From Tethya wilhelma (lineage: Eukaryota > Porifera > Demospongiae > Tethyida > Tethyidae), in assembly GCA_964030475.1 (NCBI GenBank), contig CAXIPT010000005.1, forward strand, positions 3,965,709 through 4,029,708: a stretch of DNA of 64,000 nt. The letters run 5' to 3'. The notes below the pieces were generated by a model. The model was not told the DNA's origin. It searched no databases and saw only the letters and a program-made list of their open reading frames with translations. Position numbers and translations under genes: made by a program. Shown here one piece after another: positions 1-17,760 of this stretch. Each line of letters begins with the position of its first letter. Positions within the stretch are counted from its first letter, which is position 1.

Positions 1-58
1 GAAACATACTGTATTAAGTGTTTTTGCATTCTCTCTCCCACACTCTTATTGCATGAAG

Positions 59-3000
59 CTACCAAGCAACAACTGGGTCATATTCTTGGCATCCATGTTT
101 ACAGTGTTCAGAAGAATGAAGTAAAAGTAAGAAAGTACATGTATTGCTAGCTACCAACTGTGCATGATGCACATTGTGTTCCCTTCATCCAGGAAACAGA
201 ATGTCTCTACACTGCCAATGAAGGTTTAAACAAAAAATATCTCCATGAGTATTCAAAGTATGTGGTGCACATAATATAGAACACTACATGAGTGTTCTAC
301 ACCATTGCACCTCACTGTTAGATGGAGTCCAATAGAGTGTCCCTCTCCACCACAAGTGGTGAAGGCTTCAAGAGGCACAGCCACTCATATTGCTGAGGAG
401 CTACCATCTGGTAAGGCTGAGAGAGATGGAAGAACAGAGCAAGCAAAACCCACCACACTCCACAGTGATAACAATGGTATGGACTTTGCTCTACTTCTAC
501 TTTATCACACCAAAGTTAATGTGTCTTCCATTATTAAACAGCAAAGGGATCACTCAAGATCGAAGCTCCTACAACCAAACCTGAGAAGAAGACATTGCTA
601 CAACCCAAGAAGGTGTGTACACCTAGTGGTTGATGTAGATGTGTGACCTAACTACATCACATGCAATTTTTTTTATCAACTTTAGTCTAGCTCTAAGAAG
701 AAGCCTGAAAGGGGAACATTATCATCAATGTTTGCTAAAACAAGAGGTAATGAAGTTGTTGTTACTTTTTGTTTTTGTCAGTCATTGTGTGTCTTTATAC
801 GTACAACGTTTTATGTGTAGAGAAAGCTGTAAAGAAGGAATCTCCAAGTAGTCTTACTTCACCGACCGGTTCTATAGAAGAACCAGTGTCTGAGTCAGGG
901 GGCGAGCCTCTTGCTGGGCCCAAGAAAGAAACTAACATGACAGTTGTACATCTGTAAGGGAAAGACATTGCTTGGAGTTGAACTAAGATCTACATAATAA
1001 TATTCTAATATTAGAGTCTCTCCAAAGAAGTCTCCTTCCAAGTCTCCAAGGAAGCAAGTACGATCATCATCAGCAAAACTCTCTGTGAGTCTGTGACATT
1101 GTCATTCTTGAGGTAGAACAATGGATTACTGATTGTATTTGTGCATGAAGATCTCTGCAGGCAAATCCCAATCATTCAAAGGACTTCATGATTCTGATAT
1201 TGAAGGTATATTATTGTGAGGGTCAGTAACTTATTTAATGAACATCTTTACATCTACAAACTACAAGCAGATGATGAAAGTGAAGAAGAGAGTCAAAGTT
1301 CAAAGTCCAAAGATACTCACATGGTGGTAGCGGAAGCTAAGAAAAAGTCAGTTAATGGTTATTTGACAAGTAGTAAAAATTTCAAAAAAATAAGTAGTGT
1401 AGGAATGGGCAGTGCGGTAAAAAGTATTGGAACAAGGCATGTCTCAATTTCGGCACATGACTACTTCATTTATTCTTAATCCTTCATATGGATCCTCAAT
1501 GATCTGTACTGTAATAACAGTATACCATAGCTTATTATTGCATTGGTTCAAATTCCTATAGTGGAGTAAACTATATAACAGATAGGTAATTAAACTGGAC
1601 TATATGGGGCAAAAATTGGGTATAAAAAATGAAGTAGTCATGTGCCGAAATTGAGACATGCCTTGTTCCAATACTTTTTACCGCACTGCCCATTCCTACA
1701 CTACTTATTTTTTTGAAATTTTTACTACTTGTTCATTCACTTTTTTCAACACTACAGTGTTGAGACTATCAGAGACTGGTTAGTCCCTACAAAAAGCTTG
1801 CACTGCATTATGCTGGAGGAGGCTAATGCGCATGCGCATAATAATGCCACGTGGATAATAACCTTTGAACTTTACCTCCAAAGATGGCTGCATTGTAGTA
1901 CATGAATTTATACACTAAGTTTAAAACCTTTCTAGTTTTTGTTTAGGCCTATTTAAGATGAAAACGAGTATCAAGGAATGTAGTACCCATTAAAAGAACT
2001 TACTTTGTGCTGTCAAAGTTGGCTCAACACATTCTGGTACTCTGGAAATCCTTTTCAAGTAAGTCAGTTAGGAAGTAAGTAAGTAAGGAAGTACGTACGT
2101 TAGCAGAACAAAAATGGCACTATGGTGGCTTCCTACTAGCGCTCTCTACGAGTGCTGAGGAAAGTTTTTGTGAGTTTTAGGCCTTGCATGCAGTTGGTAT
2201 TCTGTCAGTGAGAGCCTCTCAGCAACTTTGAAGGCCTAATATTGTTTGGCTAGATTTTTATAGTGACCAACATTTTGTATTGTGTCTATGGGACAGTCGG
2301 CCCATTCCTACTATACGTACTACCGTACGTATGATAAACTTGCTTACTGCATGGTCAAATTCATTGAAAATATTCATCACAGAAAAGGTCGTAAAACATC
2401 AACACCTAAGGAATCTGCAAAGCCTCATAATGGTGCGTATCTTCACTAGAGCTTGTAATTTATCCATCAGTGATGGCTGTTTGTATCCTTCAGATCCTCC
2501 AGTGGAGGCATCAAAGAAGAGGAAGAGAAAGAGGGTCCAGGAGCTGTCCAGTGATGAGGAGGAGAGCACTGGTGAGAACATTGTACAGTATAGCTGGAAA
2601 TGTTTAATCGGTCCATGAAAGTTTTCTCTACAATTTTGAAACTACACCTAATCTGCCAAATTTTGTTTTTTTCCCTTGTCAGTAATGAAAATGCATTGCT
2701 AATCTCAGAGCCGACATGTATTTGAATAATGCTATAACCTTACTGCTTGACGCAGTGTGAGTGAGGCTTTGCAGATTCATTAGTTGTTTGGTCTAGTGGA
2801 GGGCCATGTGAGGTAGTGTTTGTGACTGTGAATGTACATTATGTGTAGCCTCGTTCCCAGGCCTTGACCCCCGCATTTAATTCTTAAACTTGTTGCCGAG
2901 CGCCTTAGCGTGAGGCAGTGTAATCTTGCAGGGCCAAAAATTGTGGAAGTAAAATCCAATTATACGTCATGAACACCGGATGAAAACGGGGCCAATTTGG

Positions 3001-4521
3001 CAAAAATTGTTCCGGTTTGAAACAAGCTAGCTGCATGCTCGTGATCGTGATGATCCTTACCACAGCTATAGATAGATCTCGTGCTACGTATATAATTATG
3101 TGTGTTATGAGCCGGCATAGACTGTAGAGACATCATTGTGGTACCTTAGTTACTATCTGTACAAGAGGTGAGAGTTTAAAATACATGGAGTTAGCTGATC
3201 AGGTATTCATGGTAGTCCATTTCTTTCGGTCTAACTAGGTTTCCTTTCTAAATCTGGGGCCAGCTCATCAAATCGAATGGCATAATTACTTCAAACGTCG
3301 CGCGCGAGGCAATTAACTGCACTCAGTGTACAACTAGTTTAAAAATTAAACCGCACAGGGTAGGCCTGGGTACGAGGCTACAGTATGTGTGTGTGCATAA
3401 TATGGTGGTTGTAATGATAATCAGTATACATTGATTGACTTTACTAGTAATGGATGGCACACACATACAGCTCCAGTTGAAAAGAAGCCATTGTCAAAGG
3501 AGAAAGAGTCTACCTCCAGAGATAGAGAGAGTAGCAGTAAGAGGAGAAGAGTGAAGAAAATGGTCAGGAAGATGTACATGAATGAGGATGGGGAAATGGG
3601 TGAGCTACAAATCACTCTGCACTGCTAGCATAGTTAACTCTGTGGACTATGATGTTCCAGTGAGGTTATGTGGATAAAGGTGTTATTAACCCCCCCCCCC
3701 CATAATTGCCATGAAACAGGGTGATGGGCAACTGTGTGCTTAACAAAGCAGGAATTGGCAAAGTTTTTAATAAGAGTCTGGGTGGCCAGGCTTATGTCAC
3801 TAGTTCTCAAGGCTAGGCATCTGAGTGGCTTGACCTTTTGATACTTGCCTGAGCAGGGTTCCTTCAGGAGTGCAATTGTTAGTATAAAGATACAGTATGT
3901 CTCAATTGTCATGAGAACACATATTATAACTATTCTTAACACCCCTTTTTTCCCCAGTCTAGTATACTCATTTACTCTAGCCACCTAACTAAATCTTATG
4001 AATAGTCAGTCTCACTACAGCACTGCCTTCCCTATAGGTGCATGCATACCAGCCCAGCTCCACTCAATAAGTGTATAACTGACATCATGTCATAGCCCTG
4101 GAACCCCAACCAGACTATAGTACATGTGCAAGTATAGACAATTGGAGGAGCTTCCTCAACAGAAAAGACATTTGTTGAAGAAAGGGATATTGTTTTTGGA
4201 TGCCTATGGGAGGGTTCCGAAGGCTTCAGGTGTGGGATTGTTTAAGACAAAACAGATAAGACTAATTTTCATGAGCACACACATATTGGTACATCCTTTA
4301 CTACTATAATTATTGTAACGTTGATGATCATATGTTGTATTGGTTGTCCATATTGCTATATAGTGACTGAGAGGGTGTATGAGAGTGCCTCCACTGATGG
4401 TAGTGATGGTGAGAGCCAGGAGGTGAGGGAGAGAGAGGAAGACCCTCCATCACCCCCTGTGGATAAGACCTTCAAACCCAAGACAAAACAATCGTCACTT
4501 ATGAGTTTCTTTAAGAAATAG
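59..4521 (+). CDS. POLD3: DNA polymerase delta subunit 3, 3' part (5' end outside window)
   Basis: This is the accessory p66 subunit of the replicative polymerase delta, which ties the enzyme to the PCNA clamp in the nucleus. The upstream exons are cut off by the window edge. Exons I can place by frame and GT-AG borders are 59-126, 193-257, 322-410, 542-612, 686-746, 821-953, 1015-1084, 1161-1205, 1268 to about 1351, 2383-2432, 2494-2571, 3471-3599 and 4364-4521. Recognition rests on the first exon (reads IHVYSVQKNE; vertebrate POLD3 has IHVYSIQK), a long lysine/serine-rich middle, a VTERVYESAS block in the last exon, and a C-terminal PIP box, QSSLMSFF, just before the stop, as expected for POLD3. 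Joins around 1084/1161 and 1351/2383 are not phase-clean, so the middle exons are provisional; an inverted-repeat element lies in the second of these introns. An AATAAA occurs near 4808. Confidence 0.88.
1366..1732. repeat. Fold-back element with ~105-bp near-perfect inverted arms
   Basis: Bases 1366-1471 and 1628-1732 are reverse complements of each other with no mismatch I can find, separated by about 156 bases. The element sits in a POLD3 intron, starting roughly 15 bases after the last recognisable codons of the exon at 1268. It carries no coding potential of its own. It looks like a MITE or fold-back transposon; transcription through POLD3 would give a long hairpin. Confidence 0.85.
2844..3382. 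mobile_element. MITE with TGTAGCCTCGT...ACGAGGCTACA ends
   Basis: A roughly 540-bp non-coding element in the POLD3 intron between the exons ending at 2571 and starting at 3471. Its ends match as inverted repeats of about 21 bases with one mismatch (TGTAGCCTCGTxCCCAGGCC). The same terminal sequence bounds a much shorter hairpin at 42228-42320, which argues for a repeat family rather than chance. A target-site duplication is not clear. Confidence 0.75.
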
Positions 4522-5193
4522 GCTATAGCTTGATCGTAACTGATAATCAGATCACTCTCTAAACATGTACAGAACATGTCATGTATCAAGGTGTAATGAT
4601 AATGTCAATAATTTATTGAAGTCCAACTGGCTACCATTTTTTGTGTAAAGCTTTAGTTTGTGAATGCTTGTCTTGTTGCACGTGATGCATTGTGCGATAA
4701 ACACAATGTACATCATGAGTAACATCGAGCATTTGAACAAGTTGTGAAAATGTATGTACCTTTGATTTCTCATTATGCAATTTTGATCATTAATTATTAT
4801 ATATGACAAATAAATTCAATCATCTGAAAATTCTTCCTGTATACACATGTATGATGTGCAGTGCATATGTATCACAGATTCACTGCCCTGCACATGTTTA
4901 CCATTATGGCATAGCTGTTCACAGTTTTGCGAGTTAATTGACTCCTGACTTCCTGCAATCTTCAGAGTGACCACATGAATGTACACAAAGCCAGACTGAA
5001 AGGAAGAGCCAGGTAAATTAGAGTTGGTTGTGCTTAGTTCAATGTGTTGTCATTTCTCGAGAAAGAACCAAATATATAAAATTCCCATTTACAGGTGACT
5101 CGTGAGCATATTTCAATATGTGTTGACTCACAAATTAGTATAATCTAAATTCACACTTTGAAACTGTGTCTGTCTGGGTAGAGTGGCTTCAAG
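4522..5193. other. Intergenic, POLD3 to talin-like gene
   Basis: This holds the POLD3 3' UTR (AATAAA near 4808) and the upstream region of the talin-like gene. No further ORF, TATA box or repeat stands out. Part of the UTR (about 4640-4720) is duplicated at 17.7 kb and more weakly at 10.9 kb. Confidence 0.6.
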
Positions 5194-10446
<5,253 letters not shown>

Positions 10447-11128
10447 CGTGTAAGGACAATGACTAGGTTTATCAAACAAAAAGCTTGCACAACCAAATTC
10501 AAATTTTTTTTACTGTTTTTGTTGTTTGTTTATGCATATCTATACTGTATCTTCGTGGTGTATCAATTCCCTTTGTTTTGACCAATGTGGTCAACTGTAT
10601 GAAGTGACACATGGGACATTCAACCTGAGCTCATGCACATGTAAGATAATCCACAAATATTTTTTAGGGTGAGAGTTGTTGTTGTTATAGTGTACAAATG
10701 TAAAACCACTGTGGCATCTATTAGTAGTTGATTGCTTTTTGTAATTCCCATCACTAATAAGTTTCTTATAGCTTGATCTCAATTGCCCTCCGAACACAAG
10801 CATTATAACAATTGGTTCGGGATGTGTCATACATTATCAAGCTTCTTTGGGAGTGATCTGTGTTATTCACAACAGTGAAGCCTGGGTATACAATTTTGTG
10901 TAAAGTTTGTGAATACTTATCTTGTTTACTGATTTCACAACCGGTTCAAGTACTGGTATGAATAAATTAAAATAGTATGTGAATTTTTTTTTTTACGCTA
11001 GCATAAGGAACGTCCTGTTTAGTGTTTATGTTGTAGACTTTATTTTAATCAATTTTCACTGTGCTAATTCAGTTGATGGGCTCTTCAGACTCAGTTATAG
11101 CTACAGTTGCCAACTTTGCCAGTTCATC
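10447..11128. other. Intergenic with a possible worn copy of the POLD3 3' end
   Basis: This lies between the talin-like stop and the membrane-protein start. Bases 10745-10785 resemble the POLD3 stop region (AAGTTTCTTATAGCTTGATC) and 10895-10925 resemble its 3' UTR (TTTGTGAATACTTATCTTG). The similarity is patchy, so this is a weak call. An AATAAA is near 10961. Confidence 0.35.
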
Positions 11129-12964
11129 ATGAATACCTTCAACATTATCGTTGGTTCACAAGTTTTAGTCACAATTTTGCTTGGAAATGGCATAATTTTA
11201 TGCCAATCAAGCCCAGTTGATGATTTTGACAGCATCACAGATTGCTCTAAAATTGCTACTAGTAACGTACGTGAGTGTCCCACATGGTTCCTACCTAAAA
11301 TACATAATGGTACTCTAAACTGCAGTAGAGGAGAACTGCCTCGTCATAGTGGAGTATGTAATGCTGACACCAATCAAACAGACCTGGCTGTAGGTCTATG
11401 TATGACGTTTGACAACTCAACAAATATGACATATGTTGGAAATTGTCCATACAACAACAACTTGTGGGGTAATCCTCGGACAAGTCATTTAGTGTCCATG
11501 AAACTACCTCAGTCTATTGATGATCTCAATGATTGCATGTGTGGTCATCTCAATCGCACTGGACTCCTCTGTAGCCAGTGTCAGGATGGACTGGGACCAG
11601 CCGTTCTGTCATACAAGGGGGAGTGTGTAGAGTGTCTGGACAGTAGGTATGGCTGGCTACTCTATATCAGTCTAACTGTAGTTCCAACTACACTATTGTG
11701 TGTCTTCATGATTGTTTTCAGATTCAATGCAACTTCAGGTGATTGGTACTTTATGATAGTGTTTTGTCAGATAGCCATCAATGTAGTTAACTTTTATGCT
11801 AGTCCATCGCTCTATGATATTGAAAAGAGTTTTGAGTCATATGTATACTTAACTGTGTGTACATTTTATGGAATTTGGAACTTGGACTTCTTCCGCTATC
11901 TTGTCCCTCCTTTCTGTATCAGTAATAAGATGTCTACAATGCAAGTGGTAGCATTGGACTACACTGTAGCCCTCTACCCTCTGATCCTCACTGCACTGGT
12001 CTACTACTTCATTGAGTTCCATGACAAAGGCTACAGGCTGTTTGTGTGGGTGTGGAGACCATTTCGTCGCTTCTTCATCAGCTTCCGTAGAACATGGAAC
12101 CTCAAAGGCTCGGTCCTCAATGCCTTTGCCACATTTCTTTTGCTTTCATTTTCAAAATTAGTGACAGTGTCTCGTAATTTGTTGTATGGAGTTTATCCTA
12201 TCAACATCTGTGGTGAGAGATCTAGACTACCAGGAGCTCGTTATGTGGCCTATTATGATACATCCATGAAATACTTTGGTTCTCGTCATCTCTCCTTTGT
12301 CATACCTGGGCTTCTCATTACTCTAACACTAGTTGTATTTCCTACACTTTTGCTACTTTTCTACCAAAACAAACTCTTTCAAAAGTGTCTTGGTTGTCTA
12401 CGGCTTCGGTTAGCACTTGTACATGAGCTAGTAAAAATCACTCAGAGCTGTTACAATGATGGTACCTCTGCTGGAACTATGGATTGCCGGTGGTTTGCTG
12501 GTTACTATCTTGTTTTTAGGATTGTGTCAGTGTTTATAATTGGGCTGAAGCACTTTTCATTGTGGCTTGTACTTGAATTATTGCTAACATCATCAATTAT
12601 TACTGTCTTTCGACCTCACAAGAAAAAAAGCCATGACATCTATTGTGTGCTCAGTATGAATGCAGTGATCATTTTTGCCATGTGGCTTGACACTGCACGT
12701 TATGTTAATGAAATCTCTATGTGGCCGATTGGAATTGCTTATTTGTTTCCATTAGCTTTTTTTATCCTTTGTATTGTCCATAAGTGCATGCTCCTAATTG
12801 GTGGGTACAAGTGTATCAAGTGGGCATGCTGTAACCTTGTGAAGAAGATGAAGAGATCTAGAGCTGACCTTGAAATAGCAGACAGTGACTCATCATCATC
12901 ACCCCCACATCGACTCCTGAATCCAACAGAATACTCTCCACTTCTACCCAAAATTTCACCATAA
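11129..12964 (+). CDS. Multipass membrane protein, intact copy
   Basis: A single-exon gene for 611 residues. I start at 11129 because both paralogues (15843, 20585) begin at the same ATG and because it opens with a signal-peptide-like segment; an in-frame ATG at 10979 is less likely. A cysteine-rich, N-glycosylatable ectodomain (many NxS/T sites, about residues 30-180) ends in an EGF-like CSQCQDG...GECVECL motif. Seven or more hydrophobic segments follow, with a FLLLSFSKLVTVS motif. The tail is short, acidic and serine-rich and ends PLLPKISP. The protein at 28742-32579 has the same motif order (CGQCKEG...CLQC, FLLSFTKLLRV), so they are one family. I know of no assigned function; a cell-surface receptor or adhesion role is only inference. 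Confidence 0.85.
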   Translation: MNTFNIIVGSQVLVTILLGNGIILCQSSPVDDFDSITDCSKIATSNVRECPTWFLPKIHNGTLNCSRGELPRHSGVCNADTNQTDLAVGLCMTFDNSTNMTYVGNCPYNNNLWGNPRTSHLVSMKLPQSIDDLNDCMCGHLNRTGLLCSQCQDGLGPAVLSYKGECVECLDSRYGWLLYISLTVVPTTLLCVFMIVFRFNATSGDWYFMIVFCQIAINVVNFYASPSLYDIEKSFESYVYLTVCTFYGIWNLDFFRYLVPPFCISNKMSTMQVVALDYTVALYPLILTALVYYFIEFHDKGYRLFVWVWRPFRRFFISFRRTWNLKGSVLNAFATFLLLSFSKLVTVSRNLLYGVYPINICGERSRLPGARYVAYYDTSMKYFGSRHLSFVIPGLLITLTLVVFPTLLLLFYQNKLFQKCLGCLRLRLALVHELVKITQSCYNDGTSAGTMDCRWFAGYYLVFRIVSVFIIGLKHFSLWLVLELLLTSSIITVFRPHKKKSHDIYCVLSMNAVIIFAMWLDTARYVNEISMWPIGIAYLFPLAFFILCIVHKCMLLIGGYKCIKWACCNLVKKMKRSRADLEIADSDSSSSPPHRLLNPTEYSPLLPKISP

Positions 12965-15842
12965 TAATTATATTCATGGCACTTAATTTGATTTGCCCGT
13001 GGAAAAACTCAACATTATAATAAATTTATAAGATATTATTTGTATATACGTTGTACATAAGGATCATGTAGGAGGTACGTCACAATAGTATCTAATAATT
13101 ATATGTTCAGTCTTATCGTAGGTGAACTCCAGATATATTATATTATGGTTTATGTAATCCTATATATTCTCTTGGTACAAGGTCATAATTATTCATGATG
13201 AGATCAATTGAAATTAAATAAATGTACCCCAATTTGATTTGATTCCATATGAGTTTAGGCTATCAAAATACATATGTATAATTATGGGGGACCAGTAGAT
13301 CAATTTCCCTAAGATGGATTCCTATACAGTGCATACAGTCTATAGAGTAGAATTCGTTTTTTTACCTACAACTAACAACTTCATTAAATCTAATTACTGG
13401 ATGAATATTAAATTTATTTTTGAATTGATGAACCTAGCTATGAAGTTTAGTCACTCCAAAGTGGCTTAGGACTACTTAGCAGTTTGTTCCTATACCCAAC
13501 TTTCAGGGTGTATTCATCATCAGATTTTGACGTTTTTATGGAATTCTTAATTGTGCTTGGATATCACAGGTATTATACAGTTTCAGAAAAACACAAAGGT
13601 ACTCAAAGCTATAGTCCATTTTATGACAAACTTGCCATCCAAGTTACTATCAGACCTTAGCCAGGCCTGCCAACTCTCAAGGTTTTTTCAGTGAGACTCA
13701 AGGTTGTTGGTGGTTCTTAGGCCAGTATTGGTCCATATAAATTCATTTTTTTTTGTATATAAACCGCATAATTTTGACCAATATCAAGATTTTTCACTGG
13801 TTTAGGTTGGTAGCCCTGCCTTAGCTGCTAATGCTTCTCAAGTTTCCCACCTAACCGAAAACGGTATCAAAAAGTCAAAGAAATGCTCACTGAAAGTGAT
13901 GTGTAGGCTTCTAGCCATCTAAAGTCCTGCATAAGGTGGACAAACTGGTCATAAGTGCTTGGCTAAAGTTGCAGACCTTAGCCTGAAACAGTTAGCCATT
14001 TTCTCACCTAACCGATTTTTCATTGGTGCTCTATATCAGAAGCCATGTCTCTGCACTAAAAGGTTACTGGCCATGACAACATCTGTGGTTCGGTTTTAGA
14101 GTGTGGTGGCCTATATTGATGATCATCTAAAATGCTATACATTTTAAGAGTTATTAGTGCATGTTCACAAAATGGCCTATTCTACTCAATAGACTGTATC
14201 CACTGTAGCATACCACTGTGGCTGGATTTTGGTGATAGATTTCCTATAATATGAGCATCACTGTACATGTCTGTTGTTGCCGTTTAACTTGTCAGGAAAT
14301 AAGAGGTTTGTTTTTAAGTGTTCAACATTTGCATGATATTTTAGCTATAGGTCATCTGGTCTAGTTGTGATTCCAACATACTGAGCTTTACAGTTTTTAT
14401 GTGTGCAAAAATTATGGCTAGGTATAGATTACAAGTTTCGTACATATAATTGATTTGAAATGCATCTTTTTTTCTTCACAAATTAAACAATATGTTTTGA
14501 TGTTGAGTACATGTGTTTGTTGATCTGAACCTCTCTCCTTTATACAGTTAAAAGTCTAAGTATATTAGCTTGTTTTCATATGCTTCAAATGTAACATGTA
14601 TTGTTTTTTTTAGCTTTTCACAAGATCCTACCCATAATAATATCATTGATGAAACATTTCCATAGAATGATGTTTTCTTAGCCAGGTTTATCGTTATTGT
14701 TTCTAATGCTCCCACGAAAATGTTTGCATAACCGGCCATTTTAGTTCCCATTGTTGTTCTTGTAGTTGATTACAGAACTTGACTGTCAAATTTTTAATGT
14801 GAATATGTTACATGCTTTCTAGTACAGTAAAACCTCTGAACATAATATGCTTTGGAGACAGTATAAATTCAGCGTGTTTGTCCTTTATAGAGAAGTTGTC
14901 CTCTTCTCAGAGGTTATAAAAGGTAAATTGGAATTATTGAGAAACAAAGAACAATAGTCCTTTGTTGAGAGGTCAGTTTATAATAACCACTAAGCATAGC
15001 GGGGAGGGCCTGGTTTTTCGAGCCTATATATGGGGTGAAAGAATTGGTCTGATTGACATCCAATTTGAATGTTTTCTAAGGAAATAATTATAGTCTTGAT
15101 GTTCTTAATTGTTTGTCAGATGGTTTACAGTATTTGTATACCATTCTTGCTTTAGGAATCTGATACAGTCGTTGTTTGATCAAGGTCTTTATGCTATGAC
15201 TACTAACTCAAATAATTGTCCTTTTCAAATGTAGCATAATACTGCAAGTTCAGGTGTAGGTAAACACTTACAGCAGACCAACCATGCACAAAAGAATGAA
15301 CATCAAATCCACGCGGAGACCATCTAGACACTTGGTTAAAACAAAGTGAGTATTACTATGTATATGTAAACTATAGGGACATTAACTAAACTATCGATAA
15401 AGGATTGAATAAAACAATCTATGATAACAGTCCAAAATGACTGCCATAAGTTAGAAGCTATAAGCTCAAGTGCATATGCAGTTACCAACCATCCTGTAAT
15501 GATAATAATAGTAGGAACACAAACATTCGATGCTTATGGTATAATGCATGCATGGCGTCAAGAATATGCTACCATAATATAATGTATTTGGTAAAGCTGT
15601 TTATTTATCATAGTCTATGCATGCATGTTTTTGAAAGTTAAACTTTATGTTGGTCAGTTTTCACTACATTGATGGGTTTACTTAGTGCATCCATTAGCTA
15701 GTGCTGTGGTAGCTATAATATCTCTTCTGGTTGAATCAGTGATATAATTAAGGTACATACAGTTATAGCAGAGTAGCAGTTCGGTTGTTTATCAGTCGGA
15801 GTACTATAAGACTTAGCTAGTACATGTCTGACTCAGTTCGTC
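12965..15842. other. Long non-coding stretch between membrane-protein copies
   Basis: No convincing gene. It holds the 3' UTR of the first copy, a small inverted-repeat element at 13671-13820, a possible pogo/Tigger-like end (CAGTAAAACCTCT) at about 14825, and a short reading frame at 15284-15346 followed by GTGAGT that could be an orphan exon but has no partner. From about 15610 on, the sequence is the promoter region duplicated at about 20380-20584. Confidence 0.5.
13671..13820. mobile_element. Small MITE-like inverted-repeat element
   Basis: The left end CAGGCCTGCCAAC and right end GTTGGTAGCCCTGCC are imperfect inverted repeats about 150 bp apart, enclosing non-coding sequence with a T-rich centre. 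Only one copy is seen here. Confidence 0.45.
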
Positions 15843-16286
15843 ATGAATACTTTTATTGTTACACAAGTTTTAGTCATAATATTACTTGGAAATCAACTTC
15901 GCCAATCAAGCCCTATTGATGATTTTGACAACATCACAGTTTGCTCTATAACTGCTGCTACTAATGTACATCAGTGTCCCACATGGTTTCTACCAAATAG
16001 ACATAATAGTACTCTCAACTGCAGTAGAGTAAAACTGCCTCACCATAGAGGAGAGTGTAATGCTGACACCAATCAAACAGACCTGGCTGTAAGTCAATGT
16101 ATGACGTTTGACGATTCAACAAATATGACATATGTTGGAAATTGCCCATACAACAAAAAATTGTGGGGTAATCCTCAGACAATTGATTTAGTGTTCATAA
16201 AACTACCTCAGTCTATTGATGATCTCAATGCTTACATGTGTGGTCATCTCAATCNTCCACTTCTGCCCAAAATTTCACCACAATAA
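15843..16286 (+). pseudogene. Second membrane-protein copy, middle missing at a single N
   Basis: The first 137 codons are a close paralogue of the gene at 11129, with the same start and ectodomain through MCGHLN. At N16255 the sequence jumps straight to the last codons (PLLPKISPQ, stop), and the flanking 3' UTR also matches. About 470 codons holding every membrane segment are absent. Because the jump coincides with an unknown base, I think an assembler bridged two paralogous ends; a genuine internal deletion is the alternative. Confidence 0.7.
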
Positions 16287-16575
16287 TCATTATTCATGAC
16301 AATTATAATTAGATTTGCTTGAAGAACTCAACATTGTATTATATCATAATTTATACATTAATTGTACTAACTGGTCATGTAGTAGGAGATGCATTTGTAT
16401 CAGTCGTATCGTAGATGTATAATTATACATTTTTTTCGGTATAGTGTTATGAATTCATTATTGTTATGAGATCAATTGCAAACAAAAAATAAAAATAAAA
16501 CAATTTTGAAAAGAAAAAAAATTCATTCTAAACACGTACATACAACGATCTGAACAAGCAATGTATAATGAAAAT

Positions 16576-17430
16576 CTAGCGCGATTGAGTGTTACCGTGG
16601 TAAACATTTTTCTTGCATACCAGATCGATGATGTCATTAGTAGCTGTGACAGACTGATCGAGAAAGGAAACCTGAAATGTAGGTGTTATATAAGTGGGTG
16701 TGTTTAAATTATTACTTTTAATTAGTCTGTATTGCAGCACAAAGTGATTACCAAGATATGGCATGAAATTAAATTAATTTCACTGCACGAGCAGCATAAT
16801 TATAGTATACTCACCATTCCCCGATGTATCCTTCAACCTTACTCTTGATAATTTATTGTCCCACTCCCCCTCTGAGGAGACCACCACTCCCCTTGGCACC
16901 ACACACTCCCACAGCTTATGGAGCCAACCCTTAGGCTCATTCAGCCTCTCCAAGAAATCTAACAAAACAAAGTCAAGCTAGCCGTCTCTTTCATTTGGGA
17001 TCCAAGTTAACTGTACAAAAGAGTCAAATGCTCATCTCTCACATTAATTAGAGTCCTCAACATGGAGAACCTTATATGTTATCTGAGACTGAGAGGTTAC
17101 TAGTGTTTAATTCAGTCTATACATATAGCCTCCTTGGTGTCCATATACCCACTGACAGTACGTATATGACTTCCTTTGCTACCCCTCAGCTTCTTCATGA
17201 TATAATTTCTAAATTGCATCAATTAGTTGAACAGAGTATAGTCTATGCACACCTGCAACCTGTATAGCCAAATTTTATCAATGGCCTAGCCTTTAAAATT
17301 AATAGTTAATGGTGCAATCTTTGATCACTCTCTCCTCAAACTGGAGGAGAAGATTGTCAAGTTGCCATAGCCATACATAGTTTGTGTTTAGAAACCACTA
17401 ACATTGTCATACTGTATGAGGTGCTGTTAT
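16576..17430 (-). pseudogene. Partial copy of the OvoA 3' end
   Basis: Bases 16600-16680, 16810-16980 and 17330-17420 match the last exons and introns of the OvoA gene at 23.6-24.5 kb, in the same order and orientation. The fragment FLERLNEPKGWLHKLWECVVPRGVVV is readable but broken, and the exon encoding the SAM-binding loop is largely lost. With the membrane-protein copy just upstream, it forms a membrane-protein/OvoA-tail unit that recurs at 20.6-24.5 kb. Confidence 0.75.
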
Positions 17431-17487
17431 GCTCTTCATCTACCTATTGATATGTTGATCATAATGACATTGTATAGCTGCCCATAT

Positions 17488-17760
17488 TTCCATGGTGAGA
17501 GAGCTAGTGTATGAGAGTGCCTCCACTGATGCCAGTGATGGTGAGAGCCATGGAGGAGGTAAGTGAGAGAGAGGAAGACCCAGGTCCCTCCATTGATGAT
17601 CACCCCCTGTGGATAAGACCTTCAAACTTAAGACAAAACAATCTTCTCTAATGAAGCTAGCTTGATTGAAATAATAAGATATGTAGTTCATGTAAAGTTC
17701 ATTTAGGATTAGTTTGTGAATGCTAGTCTTGTTTCTAATTTTCACTATACATGGCATTGT
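17488..17760 (+). pseudogene. Partial copy of the last POLD3 exon and 3' UTR
   Basis: Bases 17505-17650 closely match the POLD3 exon at 4364-4521 (VYESASTD... through DKTFK and KTKQSS), but with a frame-breaking change after GESHGG and no complete PIP box. The UTR similarity runs to about 17760. It is a duplicated, non-functional fragment. Confidence 0.75.

Noticed and set aside
10979..11128. N-terminal 50 residues upstream of the first membrane-protein start
   Set aside because: They are not conserved in the two paralogues, which start at the equivalent of 11129 with a signal-peptide-like sequence.
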